Notes: a model not told the origin generated them from the letters alone. A DNA stretch of 64,000 nt from Pomphorhynchus laevis (GCA_012934845.2 WNNJ02003359.1:1-64000), one strand, 5' to 3'. Counted from the stretch's first letter, positions 9,720 to 21,497 are shown. Numbers and translations: made by a program.

Positions 9720-10860
9720 GTGACTAGATTTCTTTAGATTAATTTATCTCACATTAAAAAGTACCTTTTCGATGTTTAGATCAAATTTATGCTTCAAATT
9801 ATTAGTTTTTAACTTAAAATAAGTTTAACTACTAGAAAAATACTTTGTTGAAATAGGTTTTCTAATTGTAAATACTTAGCAATGAGCATTTATATGAGTT
9901 CCCACATTTCTTTAAGTTGATTTTGCTCACTTTAAAAAGTATTTTCAATGTTTAGATTAACTCTAATATATAAATTCACAGAATATATTTGGTTTTATAT
10001 AATTGGTTTCTAAATTAAAAATAAGTTTAACAATTATAGAAAATACTAAGTATATACCGTGTTTCCAATTGAGAACAAGTAGCAATGATCAATGCAATGA
10101 GTGGATATATTTCTTTAGGTAGATGTTGTTCAGATTAACATATACATTTCCAAGATTAAGATAAACTTTATTATTTTGTTAATTTAAATTTACAGAATAT
10201 ATTTATATAAAAGAATTAATATTTAACTTAAATATATATTAAATATGAATACATTCTTAAATATGAATATATACTTAAATATGAATTCAACTACTATAGA
10301 AAATACTTAGTTAAAAATGTATTTATAATAGTGAACCAGCTAACGAGATTTGATTTTAAATTGATCCAATTGGAATTGAATCAATATATTTTGTATATCT
10401 ACCATATACAATATGGTAGTATAATATTATAATATTGTAATATATTATATAATAGAATATATAATTATAATAATATACTATTATTATATAATATAATTAC
10501 AATATCTAATATATTATATAATCAATATATTATATATACTATAGAAAATAGTTAAAACTGAGTTTCTAATTGCGAACATGCAACAATGAGTATCGCAAGT
10601 AGATTTCGTTTTGTGGATTTCTTTTAGCTTTCAAAATCGACCAGACATTGTAGCCAGAATTATGTCGATTCTGTTCACATTAAAAAAAGTACATTTACAA
10701 TAGTATATTTATAATAGTGAACCAGCTAACGAGAATTGATTTAAAATTAATCCAATTGGAATTGAATGAATTAACTTTCTGGTTTGATTAATATAAAATA
10801 TTAATTGTTTAGGTGGATGTTGTTCAGATTAACATATACATTTCCAAGATTAAGATAAAT
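9720..10860. repeat. Degenerate ~180-200-bp tandem repeats and AT-rich sequence
   Basis: Variants of TTTCTTTAGGTTGATTTTG followed by ACATTAAAAAGTACATTTTC recur at about 9727, 9907, 10108, 10608 and 10807, and again near 12268. Bases 10400-10540 are AT simple sequence. The segment AGTGAACCAGCTAACGAG recurs at 10333, 10718 and 11161. No gene is visible. Confidence 0.6.
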
Positions 10861-11110
10861 CAAATCAGCTGACTGAGTCTACGTATTTAATATAATTATA
10901 AACTAAACAAAACATAGGAATTTGTGGCCGAAACCTGATAGCATAACAGTTCATTCTGATGACCTCTAATTTTTATTCTGATACAACGTCTGTTATTTAT
11001 TAGTCAATTCATAAATAATGACTTTTTATGAATTGACTAATATCCCCGCTGCTATTTAATCGAGGAATAGGGTCCGAAACCTGATAATATTGCAGTTTAT
11101 TCGGATGACC
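10860..11110. mobile_element. Non-autonomous repeat with CTACGTATTTAATAT end (family M)
   Basis: It begins with AAATCAGCTGACTGAGTC followed by TACGTATTTAATATAATTA. The same end occurs at 56261 and, inverted, at 56815 and 63999. Inside are two copies of the module CCGAAACCTGATAGCATA / ATGACCTCTAAT, also found at 40390-40505 and 63415-63500, and inverted at about 8300-8330. A 15-bp hairpin sits at 11001-11039. No coding sequence. Confidence 0.6.
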
Positions 11111-11439
11111 TCTAATCATTTTCTAATTGCAACAATGAGTATCGCAAGTAGATTTATAATAGTGAACCAGCTAACGAGAATTGATTTAAAATTGATCCAA
11201 TTGGAATTGAATGAATTAACTTTCTGGTTTGATTAATATAAATGTTGGCAAAAGTTCACATTTTTATTTGTTTAAATATGAAGGTTGGGAGCTATAAATT
11301 AATATTGGCAGCATTTATTGCTTAGCATTTAACTAAGTGTTATTTATAATAGTTGAACTCATATTTAAGTTACATACTAAATAGTAAACGAAAATGTATT
11401 TTTTTAATAAGATAAACATTATTTTTATCAATAATTTAT

Positions 11440-11715
11440 GGTGTTTGAGTTGTAGAAGTTGTGGTTGATGCCTAAGTTGTATTTGTAGGGTTTGATCGTG
11501 TTACTAGATGAGTAGACTTTGTTGAAATTCCATATGGACGGAAGCCAAATCCAAGAGCGACGGCTAATACAATAAAGACCAGAACGTGGCTCGTTATTCC
11601 GTCAATAAGTACACTACTGGCACTCTTTTGGAATTAAAGAAATCATAAGGCAAAAGTACTAAAGCCAATTGCAAATTAGACTTGCGTTTTGATAATGTGC
11701 GAATTCGAGAAGATT
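11440..11715. repeat. Right arm of a large inverted repeat (pairs with 9373-9660)
   Basis: This is the better preserved arm. Its minus strand has a short coding-like stretch with a hydrophobic, membrane-like run (HVLVFIVLAVALGFGF) followed by a Thr/Ser-rich stretch. I cannot name the protein. The sequence is decayed and I treat it as a fossil. Confidence 0.65.
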
Positions 11716-12140
11716 TATTCTTGTTTAGTATTAAAACTATCCTTTGTGGATGTAGAATCAAAGACGCTCAACGGGAATACCTGTGCATAGTCTCCATATC
11801 TGCACAAGTACAAAACGTTATCCAATTTATGCGTATGATTGATTTCCCAATCTCGGATGCATCCAAAGTAGGTGAAATACGACTTTCCATTGATTGAACA
11901 TTCATTTGGTCATACATCTTTTCTTTAAACTGAAAATAAGACTGTACGGTGCATATATTAAGAAGTTCACATCACCTCTCAACAGGTAGATTCCAAGATG
12001 TATCGATTTCAAGGGGTGCTGTATTTTATCTTGAATTTTGGAAATTTTGTATTCTGAAGAAGCTCGTCTGTAACAAGCGAAATTTTTTATTATTTGGTTC
12101 AATAAAGGCTCCAAACTTTTCTATCTTCAATTAATATGAA
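11716..12140 (-). pseudogene. Decayed coding-like stretch beside the inverted repeat, unidentified
   Basis: Minus-strand frames here have a protein-like composition, with several cysteines and aromatic residues, and continue towards the hydrophobic stretch in 11440-11715. The whole may be a broken gene for a secreted or membrane protein, host or element-derived. It is broken in several places and I assign no function. Confidence 0.25.
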
Positions 12141-12479
12141 TTTACAAAATATATTTTCTATCAAATCATTGCTTTTTAACTTAAAATGAGTTATAGAAAA
12201 TACTTAATTAAAACTGGGTTTCGAATTGTGAACGTGACCATGAGTACCGAACAAGTTTCCAGATTTCTTTAATTGGGTTTTGTTCACATTAAAAAATACA
12301 TATTCAATTTTAAAAAATTTTCGCGACACCGAAAAAACAACGTAAAAAATTATGACTTAAAAGTTACATGTACTCAATCAGATTGGAAAAATACGTAAGT
12401 ACTCATGATTTTAATTTTAGATCTTTTAAATGTAACAGAAAACTTGTATAGTTTGTGATGTTATAAATAATAATAATTG

Positions 12480-14228
12480 TATTGTAAGTAATACGACAAA
12501 CAAATGTTTCTCATTAAATATTAATAATAATTGTAACTGCAATACCGCAGGTGTGGTGTATCTAATACAATCTACATGTGGATTGCAATATATTGGAAAA
12601 ACATATCAGATGTTAAAAACTAGGTTTAGGCAACACATATATACTATACAGCTAATAGTCAAACTATATTTCATAAACATATGAGATTAATAGGACATTA
12701 TATTAAAAACTAAATTATTTATTTTAGAACATATTATCTAAGAAAACATTAATATTAAATCAAAAACTATTAGAAAGAGAAGATTTTTGGATAAAAACGC
12801 CTAATTCCATGTACCCATTAGGATTAAATAACGTATTACAAGGAATTGGCAGAAGTAGTATAGTAAATAATAAACAACTATATTATAATAATCCGGTTAA
12901 ACGCAAGCCAAGAAGTCATGGCGATAAAAGGAATAAGAAAAATAGACTTAAAAATATTAAAAAAGTATATTTATGAGCAATTAGAAATATAAAAACAACT
13001 TTTTAAAGATAATAAGCTGAAAGATATTTATGTAAATATAAGAAGTTTTTCAAAAGAAATCATTCGTACTATAAATCAAAGATTAACTAACAATTATGGT
13101 AGGTTAAATTATATAATAGACAATTATTGTAATATAAAATAATATAATCGGACAATAAATGTTAATAATAACAATAAAAATATGAACTTACCATAAAATT
13201 CATTAATAAATTATAGTTTGCATAAATATAAGTAGACTTTCGAATAATTCTTAAAGTAAAGAAGTAAAAGGATGTAATTTAGTAAATATATTCCTAAAAT
13301 AAGGTATAAGCTGTTACCACCATTAGGAAAGAAAATTTGTAATTATAATAAAGAATTAAAATCAATATGTAACGATAAACATTATTGATGACGTTATAAA
13401 CATTATAGAAACAATGAAATTTCAAATGTCTTAATTTTAATAAAATAAATGAACATATATGCACTCATAATCTAGAATTAATTGAAAACAATGAATTAAG
13501 GAAGATGCTATTAAAAGTGTATAAATATAGATTAAATAATAACAATAAAAATAAAATTTGCAATTCATTATATAATGACTACTGCTTACTTTGGTAAGCT
13601 GATATATATTGGAAGCTTAAATACACCAAAGATTAAAATTTGGAAAGATTATATTTGATGAAATTAAAAAAGAAAATGAAAATAACAAACAATTATAAAA
13701 GGAAAGATCAAATTAATAAAGATATGTATACAGAACTTACTAAATAAATAAAGATAACTATATAATAACAACTATTGACAAAGCTAGTAATAACTTTGTA
13801 AATGTAATAAATGTAAATGCAATATATGAACGTAGTGATTTTAGATTAGAAACAATTATCACAAGTCACTGCTCAAAATTGAATAAAAAGGGTATATAGG
13901 TTGAATCATAATAAAACTATACCTATGTTATATTGGAATACAAAATTACATAAAATCCAATAAAACCTAGGTTCATATGTAGTGCTTTTAAATGTAAAAT
14001 GTACATTAAAACCACTTTCTGTCCATATGAATAAAATACTTAAAGTAATTAAAGCACATTTTAAAAAATAATGTAGGATGATCGAAATTAATACTGGTAT
14101 AAAACACAATTTCAGTATTAATTTTACAAAAGAATTTTTAGAACATACAAAAGGAATAAATTTTCAAAATATAAATACGTACGATTTTAGTATGCTTTAT
14201 ACAAATCTAGATTTAGTAGATATTAAAT
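12480..14228 (+). mobile_element. Penelope-like element, Naiad-like domain order (GIY-YIG before RT), decayed
   Basis: Conserved pieces appear in order on the plus strand. First is a GIY-YIG nuclease start (residues CNCNTAGVVYLIQ, then CGLQYIGKT) at 12535-12625. Next is REDFWIKT and YPLGLN near 12780-12825, then a basic KPRSHGDKR stretch near 12905. A linker piece IENNELRKML is near 13475-13505. RT pieces follow: TKLHK and PRFICSAFKCKM at 13935-14010, and INTYDFSMLYTNL near 14175-14215, the first catalytic motif. GIY-YIG upstream of the RT is the permuted order described for Naiad/Chlamys Penelope-like elements; in classical families the nuclease is C-terminal. Frames are interrupted many times. 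The 3' part of the RT is missing, cut at about 14228 where another RT fragment begins. A living copy would copy RNA into DNA in the nucleus and nick target DNA. Confidence 0.8.
12526..12960 (+). pseudogene. GIY-YIG endonuclease domain of Penelope-like element (fragment)
   Basis: The start of the domain is an uninterrupted frame from 12526 to about 12650. It has a GVVY/QYIG pair, the GIY and YIG equivalents, the Cys pair expected before the domain in Naiads, and a following RFRQH. Frame breaks separate this from the EDFWIKT...YPLGLN block and the basic RSHGDKR tail. In related elements this nuclease makes the nick that primes reverse transcription. The copy is not functional. Confidence 0.78.
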
Positions 14229-14770
14229 AGTGCAAGCGTCCTGTTAATTGTCTTAAAGGCATTTTTTACATATAATTGAAGGACACATAATGTATCAGTT
14301 GAATCAAAGTTTTCACGAATTGAATGAATTGCTGCTTCGACAATGCATCGTTGACCAGCGCATAGTTGAATATTTGTGAAAACAGTTTGCAGGTTTTTTC
14401 TTTTAGCTTAGCCAGTACCTTACATATGATTCGATGACTTACCTCCCCAATGCCTATTGGTTTTACGCCGTTTGTTTACAGGGTTAGCCTGCTAACAGTA
14501 AAAGCCTTTAAGTCATTCAAATCAATATGTTCACTAGCAATTTTAATTGTGAATTCTGCCAAACGTATAGCTACTTGCGATGAAGCAATATCAAAGGAAC
14601 ACAGCATTCTACGCCAAAAGTTTGCATATGTACCTGACGGACATACACAACCATGGATTCCCCTTGCCGCACTTGTAATGTTTGCAGCACAAATATGTTC
14701 AAAACGGACGGCATGATGTTGCACACGGTTCTTACTCTATAGCAGTAGCTGGCATAATACATTAATTTAC
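14228..14770 (-). pseudogene. Reverse-transcriptase fragment of an unresolved retroelement
   Basis: The minus strand carries protein blocks typical of a metazoan retroelement RT: PSGTYANFWRRMLCS, then SRLTL, GVKPIGIGEVSHRII and EAAIHSIRENF. The same type of RT, with the block GGIHPIAVGCTLRRL, is found at 40505-42330. GC content is clearly above the surroundings. The fragment is broken and abuts the Penelope-like element at about 14228, so one inserted into or recombined with the other. Confidence 0.6.
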
Positions 14771-15199
14771 TGAAGATTAATTCTTATTTCGCGGTTCTAG
14801 ATCACTTTATCATAATACGACTCCATTTTGTATATGACAACATAACTTGCGCTACATTTCAAAGATCCCAATGATTCAGCGCCCAATTTATCACTTCCTT
14901 GAAGATGTTTTCAATCTGTAATTACTATAAACTATAGAGGCTAACAGCTTGAATAGCATTTTGGTAATTCATTTTGGTTATTCACAGGCTCTTGTGGATT
15001 TTTAACATTTGCGTTGGTTGATTCTGAATCCATTTTTTTGTTTATTTGAGCATTCAAATGCACAGCAATTTGTACATACAAATTACAGGAAACTGTACGC
15101 ACTCATAATAATAAGGAATTTCATAAATAAATAACTTAACAGTAAATAACTAAAAACAGAATAAAAACAACAGTGCAATACACGACAACCCAAATCAAG
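14771..15199. other. Spacer between RT fragment and LINE copy 1
   Basis: AT-rich sequence with no recognised feature. The last 100 bases before 15200 probably include the 3' tail of the minus-strand LINE. Confidence 0.4.
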
Positions 15200-15764
15200 A
15201 CATTCAATCTTCACAATATTGTCACGGCCTCAGGTATAGCGGAATCTAAGCCCTCCACCCAATACAACACGCTGCTCTCCGACTGAACTACCGGGTTCTT
15301 ATACCCCCTAAGAGTCCAATTGAGGCGGACTTGCTCGGTAAACGCGAGATAAGAAGATTGATAAATATTAGTATTTGCTCTGTGGGACGTCGTATCGTAA
15401 AGAAGACTAATCTCGAGATAGACAAGTACCTCAGAGGCGCACTTGGGTTTTACATTCAACTAAAGATGCTGAGCCCGTTTCAGGACCCACTTAGCTTTCT
15501 TCTGGATACGTTTAAGTCTATCCAAGTCAGATTTTGCCGACAAGTTCACCGTGACAGTGAACTACAAGTATTTTACTCGAGTTTTGAAGGTTGGGAGCGG
15601 TTGATTAGTCAATATAGAAGATAGAGCTGAGAGTGCTAGTCACTTTATTTTTTCTTTGTCAAAGGGGTAATGAAAGACCACCACCTGCGATTTGGAGGGG
15701 TTTAAAATAAGATTGGATAGGGTCAGAGTGTCTGTTAATCTTAAAAAACGGCTGACGTCCGAGA

Positions 15765-16607
15765 CTACATATTTGCAGCTGCGATCAGAGAACAAGGCTG
15801 TGGTATCATCAGCACATACCCAAGACGTTGATCACGTTTAAAATTCTTGAATAGTATAATGGATGCAGCAAGATATAAGATAGGAGAAAGTGGGGATCCT
15901 TGAGGTACACCCGTAATAGGGTAGAACTGACGCGCATCAGGGTCGTCTTCATAGTAGAACCGCTTGGTGTACAACAATATCTCCACCCTGTTAACAATTC
16001 TCGCAGGCAACCCGAGGGACCTGAGAGAGGAGATAACGAAGGGAATGGAGATTCGATCAAATGCAGCTGAAAAATCAAGAAAAACACCCACAGCAAGCTG
16101 ATGACTATTATCCTGACAAAACTGATGCACTTCACCAATTGCTGAATGGACCGAGCGCCCTTTGACAAACCCATGAAAACTCGGTAGGATCAAGTTACGC
16201 CTACTTAAATAGCCGCGGATTCTACGCGCAAGCGCTTTTTCGTGAATGCAGATTAGGGAGTTTTTAATCGAAATGGGCCGCAGGTATTTAGTACATGAGA
16301 CCTGAATACGCTTGGGTAAAATAATTCCAAGACTAATATTGATTTCGGCTACATAGGATTGTGAGGCTAAAAGCATTGTAACGGCCACTTCTCTTATTTG
16401 ATCGGCTGTCAAAAGCTGACTGACGGGATAGGCTGGGAGATTAAGTGGTTTCATAGTTATGTAGTGATAGTGACTCTTCCAAAACTCTGTCAAGGTCAAT
16501 GCCCCCATCCATCCCACAGCCCTTTCCCTCCAGCAGACAAACTTCTCTTTCTTGAATATCTGCCAAAAAGAAGACTGAGAAGTATTCAGGTGATCAGAAC
16601 TCGCCAA
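15765..16607 (-). pseudogene. LINE reverse transcriptase, copy 1
   Basis: A 280-residue frame contains PISIKNSLICIHEKALARRI, the motif A region VGVFLDFSAAFDRIS with its catalytic Asp, and the motif B region GVPQGSPLSPILY. Just before motif C the frame shifts: the DNA still encodes ADDT in the neighbouring frame, but this frame reads YVLMI. The motif order and the GRSVHSAIGEVHQF region match copies 2 and 3. The enzyme is therefore broken at its active site. Confidence 0.82.
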
Positions 16608-17025
16608 ATCTCTGCTCAGCTAAAACCTATATCTATAGCTCCAGTATTCATTCGAGAGGGCCTGTCAGGCAGAAACAGAGAGATTGGGAAGGTGTAGCAC
16701 TTTAGCCAGGACCTTGAGTTTTGTTGGAGTGGGATTGTAAATACGATCTTTATAGGTAGTCGAAAGAAACGCGGTAGCTTGCGATGATAAGTAGGAATTA
16801 AATTCGGTTAAACTCTCGTTACCAATTCTGGAAAAGAGTTGGATATCTGCTTGAAAGAAAACCACTCTGACGGGATCAAAGTGAAACCTCCTTGTAAGCA
16901 ACGTATCTTCCTCTATCCGTCAACGATTTGGGTCATGAGTGGTGGTCTGTTGTTGGCACAACTGCTCAGTACAGATGAGTTTCATTAACCACATTTTATG
17001 TAGCATTAAAATGTCGAGGATAGAA

Positions 17026-17578
17026 TTATTTATTAATCAATGAAAGATGGGGAAGATGGTTTGTGAATAAGATAGTCGTTCTTGGTTCTACGGAAGCTGC
17101 ATTAATCCAACGACCAGTTATGTCATTGAAGTCACCAAGTATTATGTCATAACCGCTACATAATATACGATCGAAAAGGTCACGGTTCTTGAGAATTTCT
17201 CCTTGCCTAATATACATATTGGCTATACTGATACGTTTACCGTTCGTTCAAAGTGATAGAGCTAAACAAGACAGGGCTGGGCAAGAATAGTTTAAAATGA
17301 AGGACGATCTTAAGGAGCATTAAAGTAGGGTGGAATACTCCTACTTTAATGTAGGAGTATTCCTCCTTACTCCTCTTCATCTCTTCTTGAGATGAAGAGG
17401 AGTAAGGAGGGGTTGTGTACGGAGTAAAGTGGGTGTAAATGTGCTTGGGGATAAATCGAGTAATGTCCTGGGGGAGACGGATAGACCGCGTCTCCTGAAG
17501 GACTATAACATCTGCATCTCTACCAGATATAAGGCTAAGGGCGGAAGCACCACCCGAATTCCACTGAAGGATATTCAT
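17026..17578 (-). pseudogene. LINE endonuclease domain (APE-like), frameshifted
   Basis: The frame at 17578-17237 opens with NILQWNSGGASALSLI and VIVLQETRS, the first conserved blocks of the endonuclease/exonuclease/phosphatase fold. The later block GYDIILGDFND is in the separate frame 17217-17026. The two are separated by a frameshift, with hairpin insertions at 17332-17410. In an active element this domain nicks target DNA to prime reverse transcription. This copy is inactive. Confidence 0.75.
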
Positions 17579-17697
17579 TGAAAAAGGCTCTTAACTACTT
17601 TGCATTATGTTACGTCAGCTGGAATGGGATGCCTATCTCCTAGCAGGAACTAGGAGAAAGTTGCCCTTCTCACTCCCAGCCTACCGGGAGAAGACAT

Positions 17698-18126
17698 TTA
17701 CCCACCGACATTGTATTCATCTCCATTTGAGCCCAGCAACTCCCAGCAGATATCATCTTTCTTTGACAACTTCAAGGAAGCCAGCCACTGTTTTGAAAAT
17801 GATCTTTTCTTAGAACGAGGGTTCTCTTTGAAGAGGTAAAAATCGTCGATTGAGGAGAGCGGTACTCCTCGAATTTCGCTATCAGATGATTCGTTAAAGG
17901 CTAGAATATCGTCCTTGTACACCTGTAATCTAGCGTCAACATATTTGATAATATCGGTGTCCGTCATACCAGAACCGGTTGAATTGGACATGCAGGCAGC
18001 TGCAAAGTGGGCCGGTCTGGCCGATGCTCCGCAATGCCTTACCTTGTATTCTTTGAAGATAGGACATCTTCTAGACCGGACAGGGTGCTGACCACCACAA
18101 TTCGAACATTGAGGGTGGGAGAGCAC
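17698..18126 (-). pseudogene. LINE ORF1 (gag-like), C-terminal part with zinc knuckles
   Basis: The 142-residue frame starts inside a knuckle region: HPQCSNCGGQHPVRSRRC, then HCGASARPAHFAAAC, giving CX2C...C and CX..H..C spacings. ORF1 products of Jockey/I LINEs bind element RNA through such knuckles. The rest is acidic and hydrophilic (NESSDSEIRG). The expected upstream part is not in the same frame. A related stretch (SDVDIIKLIETKHQV) precedes LINE copy 3 near 20075. Confidence 0.7.
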
Positions 18127-18330
18127 ATGTCCCTACATGGACGTCAGAAGAACTGCAAACCCAACACGTACGGGGCCTAGATCAGTTCGAAGACCAGTTC
18201 CCAAAGGTGGAACCCATTGCAATGCGGGTATGTTAAGTCGTCAGCGTCTTAAAATTTAAAAGAAAAGTTGTACCCCAAGAAGGGGTTACATGTATTTTTA
18301 GCTAGGTATTCCGCCTGGTCGACTGCGGTA

Positions 18331-18374
18331 AAACATAATGCTACTGGTATAGGTTTACCAGTAGCATTATGTTT
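18331..18374. repeat. Perfect short hairpin (19-bp arms, 6-bp loop)
   Basis: Arms 18331-18349 and 18356-18374 (AAACATAATGCTACTGGTA and its complement) are separated by TAGGTT. It lies at the head-to-head junction between LINE copies 1 and 2. Confidence 0.95.
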
Positions 18375-18379
18375 ACTTG

Positions 18380-19915
18380 ACAAAGTTTTAGAGGAGTCAC
18401 TTTCCTTACATAATTATGGAGCCACTCAATCTCTCCAACCAATCCCGCCTTGGTGTGACTTCAGGAGTAGGGACTTATCTGTTACAGATATCCTTAACTC
18501 CTGGGGATCACTCCCGGCCACCTTCAAATCCCACGCGCCACTCACCACTCGTGTCTGTCAGCTTTTGACATACAGTCAGAGAAAGGAGGTCGCCATCACA
18601 ATGCTATTAGCATCCCCGTCCGACATAGCGGACATCAACATCAGCCGTCGAGTTTTTTTTACCTAAAAAGAGATTAATCACTTGTCCTAAAGATCTGCGG
18701 CCCATCTCGATTCAAAACGCCCTCATATCCATCTACGAGAAAGCGCTTGCGCGTAGAATCCGCGTTTATTTATGTAGGCGTAATTTGATCCCACCGAGTT
18801 TTCATGGGTTTGTCAAAGGGCGCTCGGTCCATTCAGCAATTGGTGAAGTGCATCAGTTTTGTCAGGATAATAGTCATCAGCTTGCTGTGTGTTTTTTTTT
18901 GATTTTTCAGCTGCATTTGACCGAATCTCCATTCCCTTCGTTATCTCCTCCCTCAGGTATCTCGGGTTGCCTGCGAGAATTGTTAACAGGGTGGAGATAT
19001 TGTTGTACACCAAGCGGTTCTACTATGAAGACGACCCTGATGCGCGTCAGTTCTACCCTATTACGGGTGTACCTTAAGGATCCCCACTTTCTCCTATCTT
19101 ATATCTTGCTGCATATATTGTACTATTCAAGAATTTTAAACGTGATCAACATCTAGTGGTATATGCTGATAATACCACAGCCTTGTTCTCTGGACGCAGG
19201 TGCAAAGATGTAATCTCTGACATCAGCCGTTTCTTTTTAAGATTAAAAGATCAGTTGCCCCCATCCAATCTTATTTTAAACTCCTCGAAATTGCAGGTGG
19301 TAGTCTTTAATGGCGTTCCTACCACCAAAAAGAAACTTAAGAGACTAGCACTCTCTGCACACTCCTCCATTTTTTTTGCAGCATCAACCACTCCCCATCT
19401 TCACGAGTCGAGTAAAATATCTGGGGTTCACCGTTACGGTGAATTGGTCGGCGAAAGCTGACCTGGATAGACTTAAACGTATCCTGAAGAAAGCTAGGTG
19501 GGCTCTGAAACGGGCCCAGCATCTGTCATTGAATGGGATAACCCAAGTGCGCCTCTGGGGTACTTGGGCTATCTCGGGATTAGTCTTCTTCTCACGAGGA
19601 CGTCCCCCAGAACAAAGACTAAGGTTTCTCAAGCTCCTCATCTCGAGATTACCAACCATAGTCCGCCTTGACTGGACTCTTAGGTGTGTGAGAGACCCCA
19701 AATGGTTCAGTCAGAGGGCGGCGCGCTGGTGCGGCCGAGGGGCTCAGATCCCTCTGGACATGAGGCCGTGAATATAAGTTGAAGATTTCAAAATACGCGT
19801 CGTGAACGGCTTCTATTTAAAGTTGTCTTTTGCATGTTTTTGTTTCTTAAGTTTTTATCGCTTATATAGTTATTAATAAAACCCTTATTTATTTATTAGT
19901 ATTTGCTACTAAAAT
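18380..19915 (+). mobile_element. LINE copy 2, 5'-truncated (RT and 3' end only)
   Basis: Starts inside the region before the RT and runs through the RT to a tail with AATAAA near 19877. It is head-to-head with copy 1, so the RT segments form an inverted repeat with arms longer than 1 kb. The coding frame is broken at least three times. RT blocks visible are GRSVHSAIGEVHQF near 18815, FSAAFDRISIPF near 18905, and VYADNTTALFS at 19156, where the usual YADD is YADN. Confidence 0.85.
18785..19461 (+). pseudogene. LINE reverse transcriptase, copy 2
   Basis: The RT core is spread over several frames. PPSFHGFVKGRSVHSAIG is in the frame starting at 18785, FSAAFDRISIPFVISSLR at 18889-19077, and VYADNTTALFSG from 19156. 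The YADN at motif C lacks one of the two catalytic aspartates. It is not functional. High similarity to copies 1 and 3 shows one family. Confidence 0.78.
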
Positions 19916-20427
19916 AATTTTAATAAGTTAAGTAAAGTGAACAAATATCGTGAATTTGCTCACGGAATTTATGAGCAAATTCGGATAAAGAATAAGGGTA
20001 AAGGCAGAAAAGCAGGCTAGATTTGTCGAAGCATGTGGGTCGTCCTGCACAAAAGATAACAGGATATCTGACGTGGACATTATAAAATTAATTGAGACTA
20101 AACACCAAGTCTCTATGCTTCACTTCGAAAAAATGATCCAAAATTTGATGGGTAAATTAGCTGAGTTAAAAGTTTTCCTGCTTTCGTGAAGACTAGCACC
20201 ACAAGCAAACCCCTTAAATCGAAGAAGAGAACGGGGTCAACGATGAGCATTGTAGCGATGAAGCTAGCTCAAAAAGACCTAATTTGGGCTGTTGCGAACT
20301 CAGAGGGAAATGAAGATATTGTCCGTGGGCAAGCGGCTCAATCTGCAGTGACCGGAAGCAGAAAGGGCCATCTTACCACCTATGGTTCCGACTAGGTGGG
20401 GGTGTCCCACTCCGTTACACTGACGCA

Positions 20428-20655
20428 ATGGGAAGTGCTCAAGAACCTTTTTCACTGAATATCATTCAGTGGAATTCAGGAGATGCTTCTGCCCTTAAGC
20501 TTATATCTGGTAGAAATGCAGATATTATAGTCCTTCAGGAAACGCGGTATATCCTTATTCCCCGGGACATTACTCGATTTATCCCAAAGCACACAACCAT
20601 TAACTTCACTCCGTACATACCCCTCCTCACGCATTTTCTTCTGAAGGTCTTCTAA
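20428..20655 (+). pseudogene. LINE endonuclease start, copy 3
   Basis: The frame begins with NIIQWNSGDASALKLISG and ADIIVLQET, which match copy 1 closely and correspond to the first two conserved blocks of the APE-like fold. It ends early; downstream pieces such as the GYDMLLADFND-like block near 20830-20865 are in other frames. Confidence 0.72.
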
Positions 20656-21497
20656 CCTTAGTTAAGCGCTCCTTAATGTCCTCCCTCTTATTAAACTACT
20701 CGTGTCCAGCCCTTACTTATTTAGTTATATCACTAGTTAAGAACGGTAAACGCATCAGTATAGCCAATATATACATCCGGCCTGTAGAGATTCACAAGAA
20801 CTGTGACCGTGGATAAAATGGTAGGTAGCGGCTATGACATGTTACTCGCTGACTTCAACGACAGAACTAATCGTTGAATTAATGCAGCCTTTCACAGAGC
20901 CAGAAACGACTATCTTATTCACAAACCACCAACCCCACCTGTCATTGCTCTACAACAAATTCACTCCTCGACATATTACTGCTACATAAGAGGTGATTAA
21001 TGAAACTCATCTGTACTGAGCAGTTGTGCAACAACATACCACCACTTATGATCTAATAAGCTAGCGGCTAGAGGAAGATACGCTGCTTAGAAGGAAGTTT
21101 CACTTTGATCCTATCAGAGTGGTTTTCTTACATGCAGCTATCTAACTCTTCACCAGGATAGTGAATGATAGTTTGATCGAATTTAATTCTTACCTCTCTT
21201 CGTAAGCGATCGGGATTCTTTCGACTACCAATAGAGATCGCATTTACAGTTCCACTTCAACAAAACTTAAGTTTCTAGCAAAAATGTTATACCTTCCCAA
21301 TCTCTGTTTCCTCCAGGCAGATTCTCTCGAATAAATACTTGAGTTCTAGGTACATGCTCCAGCTGAGTAGAGACAAGACGAACGTCACTCTTTTTAATCC
21401 CTCTCAGGCTTCCTTCTTAAAAATATTCAAGCAGAAGTTTGTCTGCTGGCGGGATATGGCATCGGGTTAAATAGGTAGCGTAGGCATTGATAGAGTT

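Larger units (their letters stand above)
15200..18250 (-). mobile_element. LINE copy 1, Jockey/I-like, nearly full length but broken
   Basis: Reading on the minus strand: an ORF1 end with zinc knuckles (18126-17698), an apurinic-type endonuclease (17578-17026), a linker (16901-16665), the reverse transcriptase (16607-15765) and a 3' tail at about 15200. The order ORF1 - endonuclease - RT and the CCHC knuckles fit the Jockey/I group of non-LTR retrotransposons. The family also has copies at 18380-19915 and 19985-22950. Two perfect hairpins at 17332-17410 interrupt the endonuclease. Confidence 0.85.
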
